DNA of 64,000 nucleotides from Hyphomonas neptunium ATCC 15444 (GTDB lineage Bacteria; Pseudomonadota; Alphaproteobacteria; Caulobacterales; Hyphomonadaceae), in assembly GCF_000013025.1 (NCBI RefSeq), contig NC_008358.1, positions 682,001 through 746,000 of the forward strand, in the 5' to 3' direction. The notes beneath the pieces were generated by a model that saw only the letters and a program-made list of their open reading frames with translations, was not told the origin of the DNA and searched no databases. Below are positions 1 to 8,349 of this stretch, piece after piece. The position numbers were made by a program, and so were the translations under genes. Every line of letters starts with the position of its first letter. Position 1 is the first letter of the stretch.

Positions 1-28
1 CAGCGTCGATCAGCATCAATCTGCTCAT
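1..28 (-). CDS. rne: Ribonuclease E, N-terminal fragment (runs off left edge)
   Basis: Read leftwards from an ATG at 26-28, the nine visible codons give MSRLMLIDA. This matches the start of alphaproteobacterial RNase E/G proteins, where an MLIDA block opens the S1-like region. RNase E is the main endoribonuclease of mRNA decay and rRNA processing. It lies divergent to the amidase gene at 460, an arrangement common in this class. A possible ribosome site (GAAAGG) lies about 9 bases upstream. Only 28 bases are present, so the call rests on a very short match plus gene neighbourhood. Confidence 0.6.
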
Positions 29-459
29 TAAACAGAACCTTTCGGTCCGGCGCCGCTCGCCAGAGCGCAGCGCGCCTCTGGTTGGCTGGCAGGCCGGAAT
101 AGGGGGATAAGGGGAAGGCGCCTTCTGAGCGCAGGGAGCCATATCGCCTAAGCGATCCGGTCAAACCTGCGATGTCAGCGGCACCAATGCACATTTTTCC
201 TGCTTTCCGGAGCGCGCCGCCCGCTTGCCTTTCCGGGGAAGCCGGGCCAGGGCGCACTGTTGGGAAACCGTTGGGCCGACCCTTGACGGCGGCCACAAAA
301 GAATAGTGCCCACTTTTGCCTGCAATTGAAAGAGGCAAATTCCTGCGGCGGGCACTGCAACAGCTAATGCGCGGTCAAGGCGGGGTTAATCTTCCTGTGG
401 GTATCCACTGAGATGACCGCATATTGGGCACTCAACGCCCGTCTCATACCGCCGAGCTG
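29..459. promoter_or_regulatory. Divergent intergenic region between rne and amiC
   Basis: This 431-base gap separates the leftward rne-like start from the rightward amidase start, so it must carry both promoters. I see no convincing gene in it. The part next to rne contains a possible hairpin (CCAGAG at 60-65 pairing with CTCTGG at 76-81). A long leader fits the autoregulated 5' untranslated region known for rne in other proteobacteria, but no conserved leader motif could be verified by eye. Confidence 0.45.
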
Positions 460-1668
460 ATGCTGACACGTATTGTTTCAGTCCTGTTAATACTTTGCTT
501 TGGCGCCGTTTTTGGCGCCCGCGCCGACGTGTCACAAATCCGCGTTGTCGGTGACGGGGCGCCGACCCGAATCACGATCTGGACGGACGCGCCGGAAGAG
601 GCAGAAGCCTTTGTCAGCGAAACGGCGGGTGTGCGGCGCATCATTTTCCCGCTTAGGTCGAACGGCTATTCGGCTGAGGGTCTCGGCAGCGGCGGGGTCA
701 CGGTCTGGCAGCTGAACCCAGGGCGGCTGGAATTCGAACTCGATCGCGCCATGTCCGTCGCGCGCGTCCTGCGCCTGCCGCCGACCGGCAGCGAGATGTC
801 CTATCGCATCATCGTCGATCTCGACACGGTCTCCGACGCCCGCTTCTCCAGCGTGGCCCGTCGGGATCAGCGCCGCCTTGCCAAGGCAGAAACAGACGCG
901 GCCAGGGCCGCTGAAAAACAAGCCACGCTCCTCGCCGGCTCTGCCGCCTCAAGCGCGGGCCGCAAAGCACCGCCCAGATCGTCCAAAGGACATGTCGTTG
1001 TCATTGATGCCGGTCATGGCGGGAAAGATCCCGGCGCCATGGCGATCAATGGCGGTAAAGAGAAGGACGTGACCCTCAAAGCCGCCCTCGCCCTGAGAGA
1101 CCTTCTCGAGGCAGATGGCCGCTATGTCGTCAAGCTCGTGCGGGACACCGACGTCTATGTCGATCACGAAGACCGGGTCACCAAGGCGCGCAACTGGAAC
1201 GCCGAATTGTTTATCTCGCTGCATGCTGACGCCGCAGGCTCCAGCGCCGTCTCGGGGGCTTCGGTCTATACCATCTCAGCCCGCGGGGAGGGCCGGATCG
1301 ACCGGGAGGCGAGCAAGAACAACTGGGTTATTCCCATCGAGGATGGCACCCCCCAGCGCCTGACCGGCATTCTCTCCGATCTGGTCAAACGCGAAACCAA
1401 AACGCGTTCGGCCGAGTTTGCCGAACTTCTGCTGCCCGAACTGGAACGCGCAGGCCCCGTCTTGCGCAATACCCATCGCAGCGCCGGGTTCTATGTCCTG
1501 CTTGCGCCCGATGTGCCCGCAGTGCTGCTCGAACTTGGCTTCCTGACGAATTCCGAAGATGCAAAACGCCTCCAGTCCGAGCGGGGCAGAGCGGCGGCGG
1601 CCCTCGCCATCAAGCAGGCCATCGACACCTATTTCGACCGCCAGGATCTCCGCCTCGCGTCCCAATAG
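460..1668 (+). CDS. amiC: N-acetylmuramoyl-L-alanine amidase, AmiC type
   Basis: This periplasmic zinc amidase cuts the bond between MurNAc and the stem peptide of peptidoglycan, usually for daughter-cell separation. The 402-residue product has a signal peptide (cleavage near residue 22, after ARA), an AMIN-like beta domain at about 24-125, an Ala/Arg-rich linker, and a C-terminal Amidase_3 domain from about 177. The expected zinc/catalytic residues are present: H186 (GHGG), E201 (KEKD), H255 (SLHAD) and E358 (LLELGF). The ATG at 460 is preferred to an in-frame TTG at 424 because it begins the signal peptide directly. The TPR lipoprotein gene follows 73 bases later. Confidence 0.92.
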   Translation: MLTRIVSVLLILCFGAVFGARADVSQIRVVGDGAPTRITIWTDAPEEAEAFVSETAGVRRIIFPLRSNGYSAEGLGSGGVTVWQLNPGRLEFELDRAMSVARVLRLPPTGSEMSYRIIVDLDTVSDARFSSVARRDQRRLAKAETDAARAAEKQATLLAGSAASSAGRKAPPRSSKGHVVVIDAGHGGKDPGAMAINGGKEKDVTLKAALALRDLLEADGRYVVKLVRDTDVYVDHEDRVTKARNWNAELFISLHADAAGSSAVSGASVYTISARGEGRIDREASKNNWVIPIEDGTPQRLTGILSDLVKRETKTRSAEFAELLLPELERAGPVLRNTHRSAGFYVLLAPDVPAVLLELGFLTNSEDAKRLQSERGRAAAALAIKQAIDTYFDRQDLRLASQ

Positions 1669-1741
1669 GCGGCAATTGGCGCAGGTCCCCGCAGCGGGCG
1701 CCCACTTGTCGCTGCGGGCAGATACTGCAAGGGTTTGGCCC

Positions 1742-3487
1742 ATGAAACGCATCCTTCCGCCGCTCCTTCTTGCCAGCCTGCTCGTCCTGGGCGCTTGCGC
1801 CACCTCCGGCCCGCGTGGCCCGTCTTTTGACTTCTCCGACGATCGCCCGCCTGAGGCCGCCTCCTACCGGGACTTCATGATCGCGCGCATCGCCTCGCTG
1901 ACGAATGATCCGGGAACCGCCTCCCGGCGCTATGCCGCCATCATCGACGCCATGCCCGAGCAGGCCTCAATTGCAGAGCGCGCGGTGTTCTCGGCGCTGC
2001 TTGCCGGCGACTATCCGGCCGCTGCAGGCCTCTCCAGCCGCGCCCTGGCGGCGGGCAGCGATGCCAGCCTCGTGCGGCTCACCCTCGCCGTTGACGCCAT
2101 CGTGCGCGGCAAGCCCGAACAGGCGCGGCCTTATCTGGAAGAGTACGCTTACCAGCCCTTCAACCGGAACATCGCCAACAACATCTCCGCATGGCGCGCG
2201 CTGAGTAAAAGCGGCCTGACGGCGGCCACACCCTTTCTGGAGCAGGGGCTCACGGGGGACCTGCGCTTTGACAGCCCGTCGATCTACATGATGGGTCTGC
2301 TGCAGCTCTCCGGCGGCGCCGATGAGGAAGCCCTGGCCACTTTCGAGCGCGTCTGGTCCTCGGGCGCCCGCCTTGCAATCGGGGTCGAGGCTCATGCCGA
2401 ACTCCTTGCTGCACGGGGCGATAAGGCCCGCGCGCTGGAGATCATCGAAGCCTTCCGCGCCGAAGTCGGCACCAATGCCGCCCTTGCCAGCCTCGCCCGC
2501 CGCATCGAAGCTGGCGAGAAGATCAAGCCGCGCCGTCTCACCACCCGCCAGGGCGCCGCCCTCGCGCTGTACGTTCCGGCCGCCGCGCTGATGTACCAGA
2601 CCAATGATGATCTCTCCTCGGTCTATTTCGTCCTCGCCCTGGCGCTGGACCCCGACCTGCACGTTGCCCGCTCTCTCTGGGCGCAGGCGCTGGAAAATGG
2701 CGGCCGCCGCGACGACGCGATCGCCACGCTGCGTGAGGTGCCTGCTTCCTCGCCTTACTATCCCAACGCTCAAGGCCAGCTCGCCGGCCTCCTCAATGCG
2801 CAGGGCAAGAGCGAGGAAGCCCTTCGCGTTGCCGCCGAAGCCCTCGCCGGCACGCCCGATCGCGGCCTTCAGCTTCAGCTGGCCGATCTCTACATTTCCC
2901 TTGAACGCTATGGGGATGGCGAAGCGGTGCTCAGCGAAGTGATCGCCTCAGACGGCGAGCGCGAAGACTGGCGTGTCATCTTCGCCCGCGGCGCGGCGCG
3001 GGAGCGTCAGGGCAACTGGCCCGGCGCAGAAACCGATCTCAAGCGCGCGCTGGAGCTTCGCCCGGAAAGCGCTACCGTCCTCAACTATCTCGGCTATTCC
3101 TGGATCGACCGCGGCGAAAATCTGGAAGAGGGCTTCAACCTCATCCGCCGCGCCGTTATTCTGGAGCCGCTCGCGGGCCATATCATCGACAGTCTCGGAT
3201 GGGCGCACTACAAACTCGGCCAGTATGAAGAAGCCGTCGATTACCTCGAACGCGCGGTCGAACTGGTGCCCGGCGATCCCGTCCTCAACGACCATCTGGG
3301 CGACGCCTATTGGCGCATGGACCGCAAGCTCGAAGCCGGTTTTCAGTGGGAGCGCGCCCTGACGCTTGATCCCACCGAAAAAGACCGGGAACAGATCAAT
3401 GCCAAGCTCCATTCAAAGCTGGGCCCCGATGCGCCCGAAGCAGCGGCGGAGTCAAAATCTCCGACCGTCACGCAAGACTCTCCCTGA
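1742..3487 (+). CDS. TPR-repeat outer-membrane lipoprotein
   Basis: The 581-residue product begins with a short lipoprotein signal with lipobox LVLGAC, so the mature protein is probably anchored to the outer membrane from the periplasmic side. The rest is almost entirely helical tetratricopeptide-like repeats; the clearest lie in the last third (around LNYLGYSWIDRGENLEEG and the following AHYKLGQYEEAVDYLERA and YWRMDRKLEAG units). TPR lipoproteins act as scaffolds, but no partner can be named from the sequence. The ATG at 1742 was chosen because it opens the lipoprotein signal; the frame stays open upstream to 1559, but that part overlaps amiC. It sits 13 bases ahead of ispE. Confidence 0.85.
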   Translation: MKRILPPLLLASLLVLGACATSGPRGPSFDFSDDRPPEAASYRDFMIARIASLTNDPGTASRRYAAIIDAMPEQASIAERAVFSALLAGDYPAAAGLSSRALAAGSDASLVRLTLAVDAIVRGKPEQARPYLEEYAYQPFNRNIANNISAWRALSKSGLTAATPFLEQGLTGDLRFDSPSIYMMGLLQLSGGADEEALATFERVWSSGARLAIGVEAHAELLAARGDKARALEIIEAFRAEVGTNAALASLARRIEAGEKIKPRRLTTRQGAALALYVPAAALMYQTNDDLSSVYFVLALALDPDLHVARSLWAQALENGGRRDDAIATLREVPASSPYYPNAQGQLAGLLNAQGKSEEALRVAAEALAGTPDRGLQLQLADLYISLERYGDGEAVLSEVIASDGEREDWRVIFARGAARERQGNWPGAETDLKRALELRPESATVLNYLGYSWIDRGENLEEGFNLIRRAVILEPLAGHIIDSLGWAHYKLGQYEEAVDYLERAVELVPGDPVLNDHLGDAYWRMDRKLEAGFQWERALTLDPTEKDREQINAKLHSKLGPDAPEAAAESKSPTVTQDSP

Positions 3488-3500
3488 GGGGCGCTTCCGG

Positions 3501-4397
3501 ATGAGCACAGCAGACAAAAGCCTTTCGGGCTGGGCGCCTGCCAAGGTGAACCTCTATCTGCATGTCGGCCCGCCAAAACCCAATGGCCGCCATGACCTTG
3601 AGTCTCTTGTAATGTTCTCGGGTTCTGGTGCGGCAGACCATCTGACGGCAGAGCCTGCCGAAGGGCTCAGCCTTTCGGTTGCCGGCCCCTTCGCCGCTGC
3701 GGCCGGGGCGGGCGATGACAATCTGGTCCTTCAGGCGGCCCGCGCGCTACAGGCCGCCTCCGGCACGCAACAAGGCGCCCGTCTTTCGCTCAAGAAATGG
3801 CTGCCCGTCGCCGCCGGCATCGGCGGTGGCTCCTCCGACGCCGCCACAGCCCTCCGTCTGCTGACAAAACTCTGGGCGCTTGACCCAAACCATGCCATCG
3901 CCCTTGCGCCGGGCCTTGGAGGGGATGTGCCGGTAGCGTTGGCGGGGCAGCCATCACTCATGCGCGGGGAAGGGGAGCGCGTCACGCCGCTGCCCGCGCT
4001 GCCGCCCGTTTATGCCGTGCTGGTCAATCCCGGCGTCCCATGCCCCACAGGCCCGGTCTTCCGCGACCATGACGCGGCAGGGGGCGGCGCGGGCTTTGCC
4101 GAGATTGATCCGCCACCGGAGTTTTCAGGGCCCAAAGCATTCGCCGCCTGGCTCGGCCAGCAACGCAACGATCTGGAAAGCCCTGCCATCGCGCGCGTGC
4201 CGGAAATCGGCGCCGTGCTCGAATTCCTGCGCGCCCAGCCCGGCGTATTGCTGGCGCGCATGAGCGGGTCAGGTGCCACCTGTTTTGCCCTCTGTGAAGC
4301 GCTCGCCTTTGCGGAGCGCGCAACCGCCGTCATCGCCCATGATGCGCACAAGGCGCATTGGTGGACCGCTGCCTCCCGGCTCGGGGCGGCGCCATGA
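3501..4397 (+). CDS. ispE: 4-diphosphocytidyl-2-C-methyl-D-erythritol kinase
   Basis: This GHMP-family kinase phosphorylates CDP-methylerythritol with ATP in the non-mevalonate (MEP) route to isoprenoids. The 298-residue product has the family N-terminus (APAKVNLYLHV), the glycine-rich ATP loop (PVAAGIGGGSSDAA) and the C-terminal GHMP motif (ARMSGSGATCFAL). Its length is normal for IspE. An ATG at 3501 follows GAGGGGCG with suitable spacing. The stop overlaps the next start (ATGA), so the transferase downstream is probably translationally coupled. The prenyl synthase gene ispB, which uses the pathway product, lies close by on the other strand. Confidence 0.95.
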   Translation: MSTADKSLSGWAPAKVNLYLHVGPPKPNGRHDLESLVMFSGSGAADHLTAEPAEGLSLSVAGPFAAAAGAGDDNLVLQAARALQAASGTQQGARLSLKKWLPVAAGIGGGSSDAATALRLLTKLWALDPNHAIALAPGLGGDVPVALAGQPSLMRGEGERVTPLPALPPVYAVLVNPGVPCPTGPVFRDHDAAGGGAGFAEIDPPPEFSGPKAFAAWLGQQRNDLESPAIARVPEIGAVLEFLRAQPGVLLARMSGSGATCFALCEALAFAERATAVIAHDAHKAHWWTAASRLGAAP

Positions 4398-5461
4398 TCG
4401 CGCTTTCCCTTGTCTGGGCCGCGGCCCCGCTCATCATCAGCTTTCTCGTCTGCGCGCTTATGATCCGCCTTGGCCCGAAAGACGCGCCTGATGGCGGACG
4501 CAAGACCCAAAGCCGCCCCGTGCCCAGTGCCGGCGGCGTCGGGGTCCTGGCGGGCGTTCTCGGCGCGCTTTTCCTCGCCAGCCTTCTTCAGCCCGGCGGC
4601 CTCGGCAATCCGGTCGCTACCCTTGCGCAGATCGCGCTCGCCGGCCCCATGCTCCTTGTGCTGATCGCAGGTCTGCTCGGCTTTGCGGATGACAGGCTTA
4701 ACCTGCCGGCTGGCCGGAAGCTGCTCATCCTCGCTGCGGCCGCTTTGCTCGCGGCGATCTATGGCCCGCATGTCACCCATTTCTGGCTGCCCGGCGCCAA
4801 TGGGTCGGGCTATGTCCTGCCTGCCTTCCTGGCCATTGCCGGCGCGGCGCTCTGGCTATTCATCATGGCCAATGCGGTCAACTTCATGGACGGCGCAAAC
4901 GGCATTGCCATGGGCAGCGCGGCGATCCTGCTCGCCGCCCTCGCGGTGATCACCGCCCCGCCCACGGGCAGCGCGCCGGGCATTCTGTTCCTTCTGCTGG
5001 TCGCGGCAGCGGCCGCGGTCTGCGGCTTCCTCGCCTGGAATCTTGCCGGCCGCCTCTATGCCGGGGATACCGGCGCTCTCGCCATCGGCGCCCTCATGGG
5101 CGGGGCCGGGCTCTCGGCAGGTGTCATCCATTCGGTCTGGGTTCCCGCCACGCTGGCGCTCCCCATCCTCCTGGACGTCATCCTCACGCTCATCTGGCGC
5201 GCCCGCCTTGGCCGCCCGCTGATGCAGGCCCACCGCGATCATGCCTATCAGCTCTTTCTGCGCGCAGGCTGGAGCCATCTACAGGTGGCCGGTCTCTGGT
5301 GGGGCTTCTGCCTCATCACCTCGCTTGCCGCCATTACTGGCGCACGCAACGGCGCAGGCGTCGCCGCCGCCCTCTTTGCCTTCATGTTCCTTGCAGGTTC
5401 AGCGCTCTGGGGCTGGCAGCGCATCGCGCTCGGCCGCCACCTTGCCAGTGAGAACAAATAA
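4394..5461 (+). CDS. WecA/MraY-family polyprenyl-phosphate sugar-phosphate transferase
   Basis: This is a multi-spanning inner-membrane enzyme of glycosyltransferase family 4, which moves a sugar-1-phosphate from a UDP-sugar to undecaprenyl phosphate. The 355 residues form about ten hydrophobic segments with the family signatures: FADDRLNLPAGRK (cytoplasmic Asp pair), NFMDGANGIA, AGDTGALAIG and the WecA-type AHRDHAYQ near the C-terminus. The last motif argues for the WecA-like side over MraY. The likely role is starting an O-antigen or capsule glycan; the exact sugar is not readable. It overlaps ispE by 4 bases, which fixes the ATG at 4394. Confidence 0.85.
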   Translation: MIALSLVWAAAPLIISFLVCALMIRLGPKDAPDGGRKTQSRPVPSAGGVGVLAGVLGALFLASLLQPGGLGNPVATLAQIALAGPMLLVLIAGLLGFADDRLNLPAGRKLLILAAAALLAAIYGPHVTHFWLPGANGSGYVLPAFLAIAGAALWLFIMANAVNFMDGANGIAMGSAAILLAALAVITAPPTGSAPGILFLLLVAAAAAVCGFLAWNLAGRLYAGDTGALAIGALMGGAGLSAGVIHSVWVPATLALPILLDVILTLIWRARLGRPLMQAHRDHAYQLFLRAGWSHLQVAGLWWGFCLITSLAAITGARNGAGVAAALFAFMFLAGSALWGWQRIALGRHLASENK

Positions 5462-5462
5462 C

Positions 5463-6485
5463 TCAGTAAGCCCGGCTTACACAGAAATCGGCCAGGTCTT
5501 CCAGCGCGTCCCGGTAGGTCGAGGCGGGCAGGGTGCGCAACGCGCCCTTGGCCAGCGCGGCGTAGGCTTCGGCTTCCTGCACGGTGGCTTCGGCCGCCCC
5601 GGTCGCGCGGATCAGGTGCACGGCATGGGCAAGGTCGGAATCTTCCTGCGTTTCCGGGTTCAGCGCCCGGTCCCAGAACGCCCGGTCCTCGTCAGAGCCC
5701 CGCCGCCGCGCAATGATCACCGGCAGGGTGATTTTCCCCTCGCGGAAATCATCGCCCACCGATTTGCCGATCACAGAGGTCGTCCCACCATAGTCCAGTG
5801 CATCATCAATGATCTGAAAGGCGAGGCCCAGATTCTTGCCATACGTCGCCAGCGCGTCGGAATATTCCTCTCCGCCCGCAGACATCGCGCCGGTTTCGGC
5901 CGCCGCTTCAAACAGCGCGCCCGTCTTGGCTTCCACAATGGCGAGATATTCTTCGGTTGGCAGGTCGCGGGTTGCCATCGCTGCCAGCTGGCGCACTTCG
6001 CCCTCTGCAATCACGGTCGAGGCCGTGGCCAGCCGGTTGAGAATGTCCAGGCTGTTGGCTTCGACCAGCAGGTTGAATGCGCGCGCAAACAGGAAGTCGC
6101 CCACCAGGATCGCGGCCTTGTTGCCCCAGATCGCCTTCGCGGCGGGTTTCCCCCGGCGCAGGTCGCTCTCGTCCACAACGTCATCATGCAGCAAGGTCGC
6201 CGTGTGGATGAACTCCACCGCAGCGGCCAGCGCATGGGTCGCGGCATTGGCTTTGCCCACAGCATGAGCGGCGATCAGGGTGATCATCGGGCGCAGGCGC
6301 TTTCCGCCTGCCGAAACGATATAGCCTGAAAGATCCGGGATAACTGCCACAGGGCTGGCGGCGCGGGTCGCCAGCAGGCGTTCGACGGCCGCCAGATCGT
6401 CAGCGACAAGTGCCTGCATCCGCTCCGTAATCGAGGAAAGCTGGGCCTTGCTCTTCGGTTTTGGGGCGAGGGTCAAACGGAGCAC
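5463..6485 (-). CDS. ispB: Polyprenyl (octa/decaprenyl) diphosphate synthase
   Basis: This trans-prenyltransferase builds the long side chain of ubiquinone by condensing isopentenyl diphosphate units. The 340-residue product shows GGKRLRP (substrate binding), the first aspartate-rich motif as LLHDDVVDESDLRRG, GDFLFARAF, and the second aspartate motif as FQIIDDALDY. Length and motifs are typical of IspB. Chain length (8 versus 10 units) cannot be read with certainty. It lies tail-to-tail with the transferase gene (1 base apart) and divergent from the lipoprotein gene at 6650. The order ispB, DUF2007, TrmN6 is widely kept in alphaproteobacteria. Confidence 0.93.
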   Translation of the reverse strand: MLRLTLAPKPKSKAQLSSITERMQALVADDLAAVERLLATRAASPVAVIPDLSGYIVSAGGKRLRPMITLIAAHAVGKANAATHALAAAVEFIHTATLLHDDVVDESDLRRGKPAAKAIWGNKAAILVGDFLFARAFNLLVEANSLDILNRLATASTVIAEGEVRQLAAMATRDLPTEEYLAIVEAKTGALFEAAAETGAMSAGGEEYSDALATYGKNLGLAFQIIDDALDYGGTTSVIGKSVGDDFREGKITLPVIIARRRGSDEDRAFWDRALNPETQEDSDLAHAVHLIRATGAAEATVQEAEAYAALAKGALRTLPASTYRDALEDLADFCVSRAY

Positions 6486-6649
6486 TCCGGCAGGAAGAGT
6501 TTGTTATAAGTAAATTTACGCAATTACCCAGCCAAGCTCGACGTGGCACCGGGCCGCACGCCGCAGCCGCCCGCCTTTGAGCGCATTGGCGCAGGCCCGG
6601 CAATAGGTTAGCGTGCAACCCATCGACAGGTATGTGCGTTTAGATCGGT

Positions 6650-7144
6650 ATGAAACCCATGAAAACCTTTGCCATTGCCCTTGGGGCGCTCTCTCTCGCA
6701 GCCTGCGCAACGACGCCTGTTTACGGCCCCGCCGCAAAAGATGGCGCGATGGGCTATACCTCCCAACAGATCGAAGCGGGCCGCCACCGCATCGCCTACA
6801 CGGACAAGGACGCCGGCAAGGCGCGCAGTCTGGCGCTGCTGCGGGCTTCCGAGATCACGCTGATGGAAGGCAAGGACTGGTTTGAGGTTACCGCTGAATA
6901 TACCGATGTCGAGCAGGGCGGCGGGGGCGGTCCCTCCCTCAGCGTCGGCGGCGGCTCGGGCTCTTATGGCCGCTCCTCCAGCGTCGGCGTGGGCGTCGGC
7001 TTCGGCATTCCCCTTGGCGGCGGCTCGGGCGGCAAGGCCACAGCCGTCCTCGAAATTGTCACCGGCACAAATCCCAAACCGGACAAATCCACTGTCTATG
7101 ATGCTCAGTCAGTCGATATGAACCTGCGCGGCCAGATCGACTGA
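6650..7144 (+). CDS. CC0125/CC1285-family-like lipoprotein
   Basis: A small lipoprotein of 161-164 residues with lipobox SLAAC shortly after the start. The central block (QIEAGRHRIAYTDKDAG, then LLRASEITLMEGKDWFEV) resembles a conserved caulobacterial lipoprotein family that I know as CC0125/CC1285. A flexible stretch rich in Gly and Ser follows at about 90-130. Function is unknown; the likely location is the cell envelope. Two ATGs (6650 and 6659) are possible, the second giving a tighter signal peptide (MKTFAIALGALS). Its TGA overlaps the ATG of the DUF2007 gene. Confidence 0.75.
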   Translation: MKPMKTFAIALGALSLAACATTPVYGPAAKDGAMGYTSQQIEAGRHRIAYTDKDAGKARSLALLRASEITLMEGKDWFEVTAEYTDVEQGGGGGPSLSVGGGSGSYGRSSSVGVGVGFGIPLGGGSGGKATAVLEIVTGTNPKPDKSTVYDAQSVDMNLRGQID

Positions 7145-7350
7145 TGGAAGAAGTCCTGCGCACCAATGATCCGGTGAAGCTTTCCTATGCCCAGCACCTC
7201 CTGACAGAGGCGGGCATCGAGTATTTCGTCGCCGATCAGCACATCTCTGCCGTTGAAGGCAATATCGGCGCCTTTCCCCGACGCCTGATGGTGCGTGAAG
7301 CGGAGCTGGCCAAAGCCCGCCTCGCCCTTTCCGGAGTTGAGCCGGGGTGA
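7144..7350 (+). CDS. DUF2007 domain protein
   Basis: The 68-residue product covers one DUF2007 domain, a small alpha/beta fold sometimes called a putative signal-transducing protein. The core reads EEVLRTNDPVKLSYAQHLLTEAG followed by a FVADQHI strand and RRLMVREAELAKAR, as in alphaproteobacterial homologues that sit between ispB and a methyltransferase gene. The biochemical role is unknown. The start overlaps the upstream stop (TGATG), and its own stop overlaps the GTG of trmN6, so three genes are probably translated in a coupled chain. Confidence 0.8.
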   Translation: MEEVLRTNDPVKLSYAQHLLTEAGIEYFVADQHISAVEGNIGAFPRRLMVREAELAKARLALSGVEPG

Positions 7351-8090
7351 GCCTGCCACACGCCGAGACGAGCGAAGACACCGTCTATCAGGGCCGGGTC
7401 CGCCTGGTTCAGCCTGTCAAAGGATTCCGCGCGGGCTTCGACTCGCTCCTCCTCTCCGCAGCCCTTCCGGTGCTGGAGAAGGGGGAGATGCTGGAACTTG
7501 GCTGCGGGTGTGGCGGCGCGCTGCTGCCAGCCGCCTACAGGATGCCAGGGGTGTCCTTCACGGGTCTCGAAGTGTCCCGATCTGTCTCCGATATGTCCCG
7601 CAAAGGCGCCGCGCTGAACGGCTTTGGCCCCCGCGTAACCATCGAAAATACCGAAGCGTCAGAATGGGTTAAGTCCCACGAAAACCGCTTCGATGCCGTC
7701 TTCGCCAACCCGCCTTATTTTGAGCCCGGAAAAATATCCGAGCCCGGCGAGGGCAAGGCATCAGCCTATATCGAAACGCTTTCGCTGGAGGGCTGGATAA
7801 AGGCCATGCTCCACGCCGCAAAGCCGCGCGCCCCCGTCATCCTGGTCCACCGCGCTGCCGAGCTTGCCCGCCTTCTGGCCCAGCTCGACCGTCAGGCCGG
7901 CGAGATCACCGTGCTTCCCGTCGCCTCCAAGGCGGGCGAGCCTGCCCGCCGCGTCCTCGTGCGCGCCCGCAAGGGCCTGAAGCGCGGCCCGCTCACGCTC
8001 CTGCCGCCCCTCATCACCCACACCGATGATGGCAGCGCCCGAACGCCCGCCGCGCAGGCCATCGTCGAGGGGATTCCCCTGGCCTGGTAG
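7347..8090 (+). CDS. trmN6: tRNA1(Val) (adenine(37)-N6)-methyltransferase-like protein
   Basis: A 247-residue class I SAM-dependent methyltransferase. Visible motifs are the SAM loop (MLELGCGCGGALLPAA), an acidic strand end (FTGLEV) and the N6-adenine catalytic motif NPPYF, preceded by FDAVFA. By family it methylates N6 of A37 in tRNA-Val, although assignment within the NPPY group is by similarity and neighbourhood. It starts with GTG overlapping the DUF2007 stop. Codons 76-85 carry a phased set of TGTCCC repeats where homologues normally have a variable helix (see findings). Confidence 0.8.
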   Translation: MSLPHAETSEDTVYQGRVRLVQPVKGFRAGFDSLLLSAALPVLEKGEMLELGCGCGGALLPAAYRMPGVSFTGLEVSRSVSDMSRKGAALNGFGPRVTIENTEASEWVKSHENRFDAVFANPPYFEPGKISEPGEGKASAYIETLSLEGWIKAMLHAAKPRAPVILVHRAAELARLLAQLDRQAGEITVLPVASKAGEPARRVLVRARKGLKRGPLTLLPPLITHTDDGSARTPAAQAIVEGIPLAW

Positions 8091-8166
8091 GCCCGATTTT
8101 CCTTGAACGCGGCGGAAAAGGGCCCACACTATCCTTAACGCCGCTCCGGCGCGGGGAGACCCTCCC

Positions 8167-8280
8167 ATGTTCACATTGCTCTTTCTTGCCAGCCTCGCCC
8201 TTGGCATCTTCATTGCCTTTGTCGGCGCCTTTGGCACGCGCGACCATAACAGCCCCGACAAGAAGAAAGGCTGGTGGTAG
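8167..8280 (+). CDS. Small single-span membrane protein, 37 residues
   Basis: A short gene with an ATG at 8167 and TAG at 8278-8280. A good ribosome site (CGGGGAGA) lies about 7 bases upstream. The product starts with a hydrophobic helix (MFTLLFLASLALGIFIAFVG) and ends in a polar, lysine-rich tail (NSPDKKKGWW). It sits alone between trmN6 and glyQ. The strong ribosome site, clean membrane segment and positive tail support a real membrane peptide. I do not recognise a family. Confidence 0.6.
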   Translation: MFTLLFLASLALGIFIAFVGAFGTRDHNSPDKKKGWW

Positions 8281-8349
8281 ACGCGCCCGGTTGCGAACCG
8301 CCCCGGTCAGCGCTAGTCCGGCTGGGAAACAGCCCATCGGAAGATCGCA

